Below, one piece after another: positions 1 through 5,762 of a stretch of DNA of 10,402 nucleotides. Source of the stretch: Deltaproteobacteria bacterium (GTDB lineage: Bacteria; Desulfobacterota; JAENJC01); the NCBI GenBank assembly GCA_016208525.1, contig JACQYJ010000104.1, positions 1 to 10,402 on the forward strand. The letters are read 5' to 3'. The notes beneath the pieces were generated by a model. That model was not told the DNA's origin. It ran no database searches and saw only the letters and a program-made list of their open reading frames with translations. A program made the position numbers and the translations under genes. Numbering within the stretch: the stretch's first letter is position 1; the number at the start of each line of letters is the position of its first letter.

Positions 1-66
1 ATTGAAGAAGCGGAAAAGCTTGTGAGGGTATACAGGATTGCCCATCGTAGAGAGGTATACAGGTGA
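1..66 (+). CDS. RelE/ParE-family toxin, C-terminal end only (partial)
   Basis: The window opens inside a reading frame that ends with TGA at 64-66. The 21 visible residues finish in VRVYRIAHRREVYR. That matches the typical C-terminal strand of RelE/ParE-superfamily toxins, where a basic HRR-x-VYR end follows a hydrophobic beta strand. Members of this family are small mRNA interferases or gyrase inhibitors that an antitoxin gene, usually upstream, neutralises. Here any antitoxin would lie outside the window. The stop overlaps the GTG start of the next ORF (GTGA), so the gene belongs to the same transcription unit as the HEPN/MNT genes. Only the tail is visible, so completeness and activity cannot be judged. 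Confidence 0.6.
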   Translation: MEEAEKLVRVYRIAHRREVYR

Positions 67-230
67 AAGAAGCCCCTGAGAAAGATATTGATCGGATAGT
101 TGGTGTGCAGGGGAAGCAGTTATTTCCCTTTGCAAGAACGATCTCTGCTGATGATCTGAAGGATATGGAACGGGCCATTGAAGATAGTTGCAAGAGGTTT
201 ACGCATATGAGTTTTCAGGAGAAAATTTGA
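63..230 (+). CDS. Unrecognised 55-aa protein between a RelE-like toxin and a HEPN gene
   Basis: A short ORF from GTG 63 to TGA 228-230. Three signs support it as real. There is a GAGAGG ribosome-binding site at 50-55, 7 nt before the start. GTG overlaps the upstream stop as GTGA. Its own stop overlaps the TTG start of the HEPN gene as TTGA. The product is short and charged, with an acidic amphipathic stretch (SADDLKDMERAIEDSC) that could form one helix. It has no signal peptide or membrane segment. I do not recognise the family. Its position suggests a small antitoxin or accessory partner, but antitoxins of RelE-type systems usually precede the toxin, so this is only inference. It could also be the degenerate remains of a longer gene. 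Confidence 0.55.
   Translation: MKEAPEKDIDRIVGVQGKQLFPFARTISADDLKDMERAIEDSCKRFTHMSFQEKI
217..222 (+). promoter_or_regulatory. Shine-Dalgarno site that fixes the HEPN start at TTG 227
   Basis: AGGAGA at 217-222 lies 4 nt before TTG 227. An earlier in-frame TTG at 188 has no such site. HEPN proteins of this family normally begin only a few residues before the SEWFKQADYD segment. The later start is therefore preferred. Confidence 0.65.
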
Positions 231-616
231 GCAAGAAACCGTCAGAATGGTTCAAACAGGCCGATTATGATATGGACACCGCTGATTATATGTTTGAAGG
301 GAAGCGATATGTGTATGCAGTCTTCATGTGCCATCTCTCGATTGAGAAGACGTTGAAGGGCCTGTATCAGGAGATATTAGAGGAGGTTCCGCCGAATACG
401 CACAGCCTTCTTTTCCTTCTCGAAAAGATTGAGCTTGACCTTCCCCAGGAATTATATGATTTTGTATTCATGCTTAACCGGGTAAGCATTCCGACACGCT
501 ATCCAGATGACCTGGCAAAGATAATGAAGGATTTCGACAGGAAGAAGACAAAAGAGATACTTACAAAGGGCAAAGAGGTCTTAAAATGGCTAAAAGTAAG
601 GTCAGAGAAGCAGTAA
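227..616 (+). CDS. HEPN-domain protein (PF05168 type), partner of an MNT nucleotidyltransferase
   Basis: This 129-aa all-helical HEPN protein starts at TTG 227. The hallmark segments are EWFKQADYDMDTADYM near the N-terminus, the YAVFMCHLSIEKTLKGLY helix, and IPTRYPDD near residues 90-97. HEPN proteins paired with minimal nucleotidyltransferases form toxin-antitoxin modules in which the HEPN part is usually an RNase and the MNT part silences it. This copy has only two histidines, in MCHLSIEK and NTHSLL, and neither sits in the canonical R-x4-6-H ribonuclease motif. That is usual for the PF05168 branch and makes RNase toxicity uncertain. The gene overlaps the upstream small ORF by 4 nt and the MNT gene by 31 nt, so the products are probably made in fixed ratio. 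The family call is firm; the biochemical role is inferred. Confidence 0.85.
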   Translation: MSKKPSEWFKQADYDMDTADYMFEGKRYVYAVFMCHLSIEKTLKGLYQEILEEVPPNTHSLLFLLEKIELDLPQELYDFVFMLNRVSIPTRYPDDLAKIMKDFDRKKTKEILTKGKEVLKWLKVRSEKQ

Positions 617-918
617 GCTTCTTTCAGAAATGCCTTGATGAAACAGGGCTGCATGTCTCAAAGCTGATTCTATTTGGCTCTCAGGCCAGAGGCTCGGCAA
701 AGGGCGATAGCGACATTGACCTTATGATCGTAGCAGATGACTTTCGCGCAAAAGATATATTTCAGAGGGCGCAGCTTACTAAAGATGCTGAGATAAAGAC
801 CATCAAAAAGTTTTTGATCCCTCTTGATATTGTCACCTTGACCCCGGAGGAGTTTGAAAGCGAGACCTCCCTTGCTGCCACCTATGCCAAGAGCGGAAAG
901 GTTTTGCAAGCGGCTTAA
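586..918 (+). CDS. Minimal nucleotidyltransferase (MNT, MntA-like)
   Basis: A 110-aa protein of the DNA polymerase beta-like nucleotidyltransferase superfamily. The motif LFGSQARGSAKGDSDIDLMIV carries the GS pair (residues 31-32) and the two metal-binding aspartates D43 and D45. A third acidic residue is likely D81 in PLDIVTLT, so the active site looks intact. In characterised HepT-MntA systems, MntA transfers AMP groups to the HEPN partner and inactivates it. Here the HEPN partner is encoded immediately upstream with a 31-nt overlap. ATG 586 follows an AAGAGG site (573-578) at 7 nt spacing. Translation is probably coupled to the HEPN gene. No DNA-binding domain is visible, so autoregulation would need another factor. 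Confidence 0.88.
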   Translation: MAKSKVREAVSFFQKCLDETGLHVSKLILFGSQARGSAKGDSDIDLMIVADDFRAKDIFQRAQLTKDAEIKTIKKFLIPLDIVTLTPEEFESETSLAATYAKSGKVLQAA

Positions 919-1010
919 TGATTATTTTGCTATGCTCTGCCATTAGCAATAGATTGAGGCAGTAAATTAGAAGGTATGGGATGATTAGATTACAGATACA
1001 ACCTAAATCC

Positions 1011-1104
1011 TGCAATCGAACCACAGAGCACACAGAAGAAACCCTTTAATACAAAAGGAAAAACCCTGTTTTAAATCTTTTCTCTGTGCACTCTGTGGTT
1101 TGCA
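1011..1104. repeat. Inverted-repeat element 1 (CACAGAG family)
   Basis: The left arm 1019-1036 (AACCACAGAGCACACAGA) pairs with the right arm 1083-1100, whose reverse complement is AACCACAGAGTGCACAGA. TGCAA is repeated in inverted orientation just outside the arms (1011-1015 and 1100-1104). The 46-nt spacer contains A/T-rich runs and ends in TCTTTTCTC, which element 2 also has beside its right arm. The two arm differences both become G-U pairs if the minus strand is transcribed. Similar CACAGAG/GCAGAG palindromes are dispersed in many environmental bacterial genomes. No transposase is present, so this would be a non-autonomous or structural repeat. It fills much of the gene-free stretch 919-1256; the rest of that stretch holds the terminator and nothing else recognised. 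Confidence 0.75.
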
Positions 1105-1140
1105 GTTTTTAGGTGCCAACAAATTTGTCGTAGACCCAAC

Positions 1141-1175
1141 AAAAAACCCCCGAAGGATCGCTCCTCCGGGAGTTT
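1141..1175 (-). terminator. Strong intrinsic terminator of the minus-strand porin operon
   Basis: Read on the minus strand, arms 1175-1162 and 1157-1144 form a 14-bp stem including two G-U pairs. The loop is GCGA, a GNRA tetraloop. A run of six T lies at 1146-1141. The T-run is only good in the minus direction, so it terminates transcription arriving from the porin at 1257-2429, whose stop is about 80 nt upstream. Confidence 0.85.
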
Positions 1176-1256
1176 CTTCCCTACACTTCCGCGCCCCTCA
1201 TGGGGATTTATGCCCGGATGGGTAGAGGATTGAGGTGAGGGGTGGTTTAAGAGAAA

Positions 1257-2429
1257 TTAGAATTTAACCGCAAGCTGGAGCGTTACGTTGTCCGCAGGGT
1301 CAGTCGTTGTACTGAAGTCGCTGCTCGGCGTAAAGCGTGCAATGAATCCATGAAGGTCTACATTGGTGTTAAGGGCATACCAGGCCTGGACGTTCATCTC
1401 ATTACCGATTGCAGTTTTATCCCCCTGGTCTTTGCTATAGCTCCAGTACTCAGCAACAACCTTCAGGCCTTCAGCCGGCTTTGCGCCGACATTGAACGAC
1501 ATTGCCTTCAGGTTGCTGAGCGTATTGGTGCCGGTGATATCGGTTACACCATAGAGAGGATGGTTGGTTGGGTAGAGGTTGTCAAATGCTGTGTCATCGG
1601 TTGACGTGTCCTGCCCGCTTGCAAAGTCATACTCTGCGCCTATCCTCAAAGAAGCAATCTGAGGAAGGGTATAGCCGGCCTTGAGGACATACATGTTAGC
1701 CTTCTTCTTTTTGGTTGCAGCAGCATCTCCACTCTGGAATGCGGCCTCTGCGGTCCAGTCAATACCTGCAGTACCGCCGTCAAGTCTGAGGCCATAGGTC
1801 ATAATATTTTCGCCGGCAACTGAATTTGCCTTCTGGATAAGATAAACATCCAATGCCTTGTGCAAAGAAATGGTCTTTGCTGTTAAATAAAGACCGTTGA
1901 GCTGTGCATCACCCGGATTTGCAGAGCCGGCTTCCTTCAAATTTGCCGTGAAGAAGTCGACATTAACAGTATCGGTGTTGCACATAAGTTTCAAGGCATC
2001 AAAGCGCCTTGCATTGTATGCAAGGATCTGACGTCCAAGCTTCAATGAAAGAGGCTGCCCTGCAAGCTTGTCAAGCTGAATATATGCCTGGCTGATGTCA
2101 ACCGCATGATCATTTTCATTAGCCGTCTCATCAGTATTCGTAGTCCCGGCATCTACACCATCTACTTCGGAACCCCAGCTCCTTGTGTCCTGCAATGAGA
2201 TATATGCCTTTGTCGTCTCGTTTACCTTCGCATCCACATTGACCCTTGTCCTCTGAGTTGTAGTATTGCTGGCATCTCCAGCATTACTGTTCAAATCATA
2301 GTTGTTCTGTTCAACATGCCTTACCCTGATCTCTCCGCTGATCTTCAGATCTGTCATCTCCGCAAATGCTGTACCTGCAAGAGACGCAGCAAATACGCCT
2401 GCTACTGCTAACGCTGAAATCTTTTTCAT
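1257..2429 (-). CDS. Alginate-export-family outer-membrane porin, with an apparent short internal deletion
   Basis: A 390-aa beta-barrel protein. Signal peptide MKKISALAVAGVFAASLAGTAFA is cleaved before E24. The mature part alternates polar and hydrophobic strands and ends in a C-terminal phenylalanine (LAVKF), the usual BAM recognition signal. The segment AYIQLDKLAGQPLSLKLGRQ followed by RRFDALKL is typical of alginate_exp-type porins common in Nitrospirota. From family knowledge, about 12-13 residues carrying a GDxRL-x-G-x3-W motif are expected between LAY (136-138) and NARRFD (139-144); they are absent here, in frame. The substrate is unknown; alginate in the family name is not evidence of specificity. 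ATG 2429 has a GGGAAGGA site directly upstream. An inverted-repeat element lies between this gene and the upstream barrel gene, and a strong terminator follows. Confidence 0.8.
   Translation of the reverse strand: MKKISALAVAGVFAASLAGTAFAEMTDLKISGEIRVRHVEQNNYDLNSNAGDASNTTTQRTRVNVDAKVNETTKAYISLQDTRSWGSEVDGVDAGTTNTDETANENDHAVDISQAYIQLDKLAGQPLSLKLGRQILAYNARRFDALKLMCNTDTVNVDFFTANLKEAGSANPGDAQLNGLYLTAKTISLHKALDVYLIQKANSVAGENIMTYGLRLDGGTAGIDWTAEAAFQSGDAAATKKKKANMYVLKAGYTLPQIASLRIGAEYDFASGQDTSTDDTAFDNLYPTNHPLYGVTDITGTNTLSNLKAMSFNVGAKPAEGLKVVAEYWSYSKDQGDKTAIGNEMNVQAWYALNTNVDLHGFIARFTPSSDFSTTTDPADNVTLQLAVKF
2007..2025. repeat. Perfect 8-bp palindrome with 3-nt loop inside the porin gene
   Basis: CCTTGCAT and ATGCAAGG flank TGT, giving an exact inverted repeat. 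It covers codons 136-141 of the porin. Its centre (2016) coincides with the point where the protein appears to lack a conserved family segment (Y138/N139). Confidence 0.7.
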
Positions 2430-2491
2430 TCCTTCCCTCTGTTTATTATAAAATTGAAAGCTTGATTCATTAGTAAAAAATAAAAATTTAA

Positions 2492-2568
2492 CCGCAGAGA
2501 CGCAGAGACGCTGAGTTAAACATCTTGAAATTATTGATTCTTTTCTCTGCGCCTCTGCGCCTCCGCAG
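2492..2568. repeat. Inverted-repeat element 2 (GCAGAGACG family)
   Basis: The left arm 2492-2515 contains the tandem unit GCAGAGAC repeated twice. It pairs with the right arm 2545-2568 over 24 positions with five differences. Four of the five become G-U pairs in minus-strand RNA; one (T-T) is a true mismatch. The spacer ends in TTCTTTTCTC, shared with element 1. On the minus strand the hairpin is followed by a very T-rich stretch (2490 down to about 2474), so it may also terminate transcription from the barrel gene at 2658-3389. The stretch 2569-2657 next to it shows nothing else recognisable. Confidence 0.78.
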
Positions 2569-2657
2569 TGGGAATTAAGAGTTTTTACGATTTTATCAAA
2601 GTTTTCTTGGTGTTATGCAGGCCGTTATGGATTTTATTGTTTGAGAGCCAACAAGTA

Positions 2658-3389
2658 TTAGAACCCGACTCCAAGCTTGAGCGAGTAAGCAGGGACCTCT
2701 GCAAAGTCGGCCTCTGCCACCATGTTTATCAATCCAAGACTGACCCTCATCCCTGCAAAGTATTTCGTCTCAGTGATGCTCTCCTTTGTTAACAGATTGA
2801 GCGGTATGTTCTTAGGATCGCTCTCAATCTTCACCTGGCCGGCGCCAGCGTAGGGAGTCAGGATGGCAAACCCCTTGCTTATCGAGATATCGTACCCCAT
2901 GGTGTTGAGGTCAAGGTTCTCAACTCCATTCAGTTTGGTATACGTCCCTCTGACTGCCACAGCAGGTGTTGTAATGCCGCCCTTTAAAAATGCCCACTTT
3001 ACCTCTCCGCCCCAGAGGGAGATGTTGGTGCTTGGAATAGAGGAATAGATGGCGCCCAGGTCTATGCCAAAGGGAAGCCCCTTCTGGACATGGAGTCTTG
3101 GGATAGGAAGCATCCCTGGGAAGTCGCCCATCTGTTTCCAGTAGGGCTTGTCCTCATTGATATCCAATGCCGTAGCCTCAACGGCGATGTCAAATCCGAG
3201 AATTCCGAGGGGTTCTGCCGGGGCCATTGGAAAGTAGGAAAGACCGAAACCTATCTCCTTGCTGAGGTCCTTGAAATTCTGCTGCTGTTGTTGAACAGTT
3301 CCAGTAAGCATTGACGGGTCCAGGTCTACTGCCCATGCGGATACGGAAACAATCAGCATTGCCGCCATTAACGATAATATCCTTTTCAT
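2658..3389 (-). CDS. Small outer-membrane beta-barrel protein of unknown function
   Basis: A 243-aa secreted protein with signal peptide MKRILSLMAAMLIVSVSAWA, cleaved before V21. A short glutamine run (TVQQQQQNF) follows near residue 31. The remainder alternates short hydrophobic strands with turns, for example LPFGIDLGAIYSS and ITTPAVAVRGTYTKL. It finishes YSLKLGVGF with the C-terminal aromatic typical of barrels inserted by BAM. It resembles the uncharacterised beta-barrel family (DUF6588-like) common in Desulfobacterota and Nitrospirota, but I cannot confirm the family name from sequence alone. A strong AGGAGG site lies 6 nt before ATG 3389. The gene begins 35 nt after the modB-like stop, so co-transcription with the transporter genes is likely; whether they share a function is unknown. 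Confidence 0.7.
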   Translation of the reverse strand: MKRILSLMAAMLIVSVSAWAVDLDPSMLTGTVQQQQQNFKDLSKEIGFGLSYFPMAPAEPLGILGFDIAVEATALDINEDKPYWKQMGDFPGMLPIPRLHVQKGLPFGIDLGAIYSSIPSTNISLWGGEVKWAFLKGGITTPAVAVRGTYTKLNGVENLDLNTMGYDISISKGFAILTPYAGAGQVKIESDPKNIPLNLLTKESITETKYFAGMRVSLGLINMVAEADFAEVPAYSLKLGVGF

Positions 3390-3424
3390 TTTATCCTCCT
3401 GAAATTAGTATTGGTGCGTTGACT

Positions 3425-4123
3425 TTATCTCAGCCCCTTTGAAATGTCAACACCCCGTTTGCTCAGGCGGATTGTGGCGTAAATGACGCTCAGGGAGAGT
3501 ATGGTCAGGATGACGACAAGATAATTCGCCAGCTGATACTCCCCTGACTGGGTGGCGGAATATATGGCTACAGGCATGGTGGCAGTCTTCCCAGGTATGT
3601 TCCCTGCCAGCATCAGGGTCGCCCCGAACTCCCCTATCCCTCTTGCAAAGGAAAGGACGATCCCTGCCAGAAGCCCCTTCCATGCGAGCGGCAGGGTTAC
3701 TTTTAAGACTGTTTCAATCTCGCCCTTGCCGAGGAGAAGGGATGCATTTTCGAGTTCAGGGTTGACTGAATCTACCGCCGCCCTGGCGGTCTTAGCCATA
3801 AGGGGGAAAGAAACCACAAAAGAGGCTACAGCCGCAGCCTGCCACGTAAATGCTATGGTCCATCCCGTCCAGTTGTAAACAATCTCCCCTAAAAATCCGC
3901 GCCTTCCCAAAATAAGGATAAGGTAATAACCTGTTACAGTAGGCGGCAGAACCATAGGGAGCGTTATTATTGCATCAATGACGTCCTTGGCAAAAAAGTC
4001 CTTCCTTGACAGCGCGTAACCCAATGCCGTGCCTGTAAGCGCCACCAGGATGGTGGATATCAGGGACACCTGGATCGAGAGTCTTAAAGGCTGCCAGACA
4101 GTTTCCAGGGTAGAGATTGTCAT
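3425..4123 (-). CDS. modB: Molybdate/tungstate-type ABC transporter permease (ModB-like)
   Basis: A 232-aa inner-membrane permease with several hydrophobic segments (about 15-38, 50-72, 88-110, 150-170 and 200-218). The cytoplasmic EAA loop, which docks the ATPase, is at about 123-150 (ELENASLLLGKGEIETVLKVTLPLAW). The segment GIGEFGATLMLAGNIPGKT (162-180) is highly characteristic of ModB, as is LPMVLPPTVTGYYLI (55-69). Length fits the family. The start lies 13 nt after the stop of the upstream ATPase; a GTGAGGG site overlaps that stop. The usual partners, ModA (binding protein) and ModC (ATPase), are not in the window. The neighbouring ATPase is of the GlnQ type and is broken. Substrate could be molybdate, tungstate or a related oxyanion. 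Confidence 0.85.
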   Translation of the reverse strand: MTISTLETVWQPLRLSIQVSLISTILVALTGTALGYALSRKDFFAKDVIDAIITLPMVLPPTVTGYYLILILGRRGFLGEIVYNWTGWTIAFTWQAAAVASFVVSFPLMAKTARAAVDSVNPELENASLLLGKGEIETVLKVTLPLAWKGLLAGIVLSFARGIGEFGATLMLAGNIPGKTATMPVAIYSATQSGEYQLANYLVVILTILSLSVIYATIRLSKRGVDISKGLR

Positions 4124-4136
4124 GTCTGCAAGGCCC

Positions 4137-4821
4137 TCACCTCAGAATCCTGCTCAGGAAGCTCTTTGTCCTCTCGTTCCTCGGACTGGTAAATATATCA
4201 TCAGGCCTGCCTGTCTCTATTATATCTCCGTCGGCGAATACCACCACCCTGTCTGCCGCCTCTCTTGCAAATCCCATCTCATGGGTTGATATAATGGTTG
4301 TCATCCCCTCATTGACCAGGTCTTTTATGACAGAGAGAACCTCCCCTACCATCTCGGGGTCAAGGGAAGCGGTCCCCGCCGGAGAGGTTCTCAGGGCGAG
4401 CATCCGCCTTATTCGCCATGTTTATCCTCGAAAGGAATGAGATAGCATCTCCCATTGCCTTGTCTCTTGCGATACCAAGGACCCTTACAGGGGCCTCTAT
4501 GATGTTCTCTATAACGGTCATGTGGGGAAAGAGGTTGAACTGCTGGAACACCATCCCCACCTTCAGCCTTACCTGCCGTATCGCCTCCATATCGGCGCCT
4601 GACGGCTTAGGTCGGCTTATGGAATGGAGGGCAATCCCGTCCACGTCAATCTCACCGCCCTGGAAGCTCTCCAGTCCGTTGATGCACCGGAGAAGAGAGC
4701 TTTTCCCGCTCCCGGACGGGCCGATAAGCACCACCACCTCCCCCTTTTTAACGTCAAGGGATATCCCCTTGAAGAGGTGATGATCACCGTAATATTTGTG
4801 CAGGTTCCTCACTTTAATCAT
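4137..4821 (-). pseudogene. GlnQ-type ABC transporter ATPase, broken by an internal deletion
   Basis: The first part (ATG 4821 to about 4375) reads MIKVRNLHKYYGDHH, Walker A GPSGSGKSS (34-42), the Q-loop VFQQFNLFP (Q93) and the start of the signature LSGG (146-149), then shifts frame into DRFP and a stop. The second part resumes one frame over at 4373 with TASLDPEMVGEV, the H-loop STHEMGF and a normal C-terminus ending at 4137. Between them the family has roughly 20-25 residues including the rest of the signature (QQQR) and Walker B (DEP). Here only one extra base (4374) remains, so about 68 nt seem lost. Without Walker B the protein cannot hydrolyse ATP, and the frame is broken anyway. The sequence type is polar-amino-acid (GlnQ/ArtP), although the next gene is ModB-like. 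An assembly error is the alternative. Confidence 0.85.
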
Positions 4822-4883
4822 AATAAATCAGCAGTAAGCCTCAGTGAACATTGAATTCTTGCAGCCTAACGATGTTTTCAAAG

Positions 4884-4910
4884 TCTATAATAAGAAGACA
4901 GCTGTGTCAA
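4884..4910 (-). promoter_or_regulatory. Candidate sigma-70 promoter for the ATPase-modB-barrel genes
   Basis: On the minus strand TTGACA (4910-4905) matches the -35 consensus exactly. TATAGA (4889-4884) is a moderate -10. Spacing is 15 nt, shorter than the optimal 17. Transcription would begin about 50-55 nt before ATG 4821. No ModE-type operator was recognised. Confidence 0.35.
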
Positions 4911-4977
4911 TTAATACAGTTGAGGGCTTTCCTTTCATTTCACTCCGCCTGGTTCGGGGGGATATGCCCTGGGGTTT

Positions 4978-5047
4978 GATTGAGGGGATTTGCGAAGGGC
5001 TAATTGGAGAGGTTTTGAGGGTAAACTGATTTTCCAAGGCCTGACCC
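4978..5047 (+). repeat. Dispersed repeat, copy A (upstream of deoC)
   Basis: This stretch matches copy B (6556-6624) in the same orientation. The shared core is GATTTGCGAAGGG, then ATTGGAGA, GGGTAA and CTGAT, with TGACCC at the end. Copy A has about 7 extra bases (around GTTTTGA) after ATTGGAGA. Before the core both copies carry a GATT(A/G)AGG motif. The unit resembles REP-like dispersed repeats. It occupies the middle of the 272-nt gap 4822-5093, which also holds the candidate minus promoter but no convincing gene. Confidence 0.7.
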
Positions 5048-5093
5048 GAATTGACTTCTTGCCTCTGGACAAAATATCTGATAATTTTCCTTC

Positions 5094-5762
5094 ATGACCA
5101 TAGATGAGCTTTCAGGTTACATAGACCTCTCCCTCCTGAGGCCCGATGCCACGATACGGGAGATAGAGGATTTAATCAGGGATGCTCAAAGATACCCATT
5201 TGCCGCTGTGTGCATACCGCCGTGTCATGTAAGGCTTGCCGCGAGGGTGCTGGGAAAAAGCCCCGTAAAGGTGGGGACTGTGGTGGGGTTCCCCTTCGGC
5301 TATCAGTCAACGGATGCAAAGGTCCGTGAGGCCTGTAACTCTGCCGATGCCGGGGCTGGGGAGGTAGACATGGTTATGAACATATCCATGTTCAAATCCG
5401 GGGAGATTGCCTTTGTTCAGGATGAGATTTCATTGATAGTCTCAACTCTCTCAGGGGTAACAGTAAAGGTGATAATAGAGACCTGCTACCTGACCGATAA
5501 GGAGAAGGTTACGGCGTGTGAGCTGGTTATAAATGGGAAAGCGGGGTTTGTAAAGACGTCCACGGGGTTTGGCCCTGGAGGCGCAACTGCCGAAGATGTC
5601 AGGCTGCTTAAAGAAACAGCCTCAGGAAGAATACACGTAAAGGCATCTGGAGGGATAAAAATCCTGGATGACGCGATGAGGATGATAAAGGCAGGTGCAA
5701 CCAGGATAGGGACCAGCTCAGGGGTAAGGATAGTAGAGGATTTTAAGAGAGGTCTTTCATGA
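5094..5762 (+). CDS. deoC: Deoxyribose-phosphate aldolase
   Basis: A 222-aa class I aldolase that cleaves 2-deoxyribose-5-phosphate to acetaldehyde and glyceraldehyde-3-phosphate in the cytoplasm. It is full length for the short bacterial form. The Schiff-base lysine is K154 in GFVKTSTGFG; the second lysine is K183 in HVKASGGI; the catalytic aspartate is D92 in GAGEVDMVMN. VVGFPFGYQST (63-73) and the phosphate-binding GTSSG (206-210) are also present. All key residues are intact. The start ATG 5094 lacks a recognisable Shine-Dalgarno site. The stop overlaps the next start as ATGA, so it is coupled to the phosphorylase-family gene, its natural partner in nucleoside breakdown. Confidence 0.93.
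   Translation: MTIDELSGYIDLSLLRPDATIREIEDLIRDAQRYPFAAVCIPPCHVRLAARVLGKSPVKVGTVVGFPFGYQSTDAKVREACNSADAGAGEVDMVMNISMFKSGEIAFVQDEISLIVSTLSGVTVKVIIETCYLTDKEKVTACELVINGKAGFVKTSTGFGPGGATAEDVRLLKETASGRIHVKASGGIKILDDAMRMIKAGATRIGTSSGVRIVEDFKRGLS

Noticed and set aside
188..226. Longer HEPN start at TTG 188
   Set aside because: It has no ribosome-binding site and adds 13 residues not expected in the family; TTG 227 has AGGAGA at good spacing.
927..949. Hairpin TTGCTATG / CATTAGCAA after the MNT gene as a terminator
   Set aside because: The stem has a bulge and no T-run follows it, so terminator function is not supported.
2445..2450. Perfect TATAAT on the minus strand before the porin
   Set aside because: No fitting -35 is present, and the implied transcript start would fall inside the ribosome-binding site.
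1011..2568. CRISPR array suggested by short repeated GCAGAGAC and CACAGAG units
   Set aside because: The units are adjacent or inverted, with no regular unique spacers and no cas genes.
4844..5029. Possible 61-aa plus-strand ORF in the gap before deoC
   Set aside because: It has no ribosome-binding site and no recognisable motif, and its second half is the dispersed repeat copy A.
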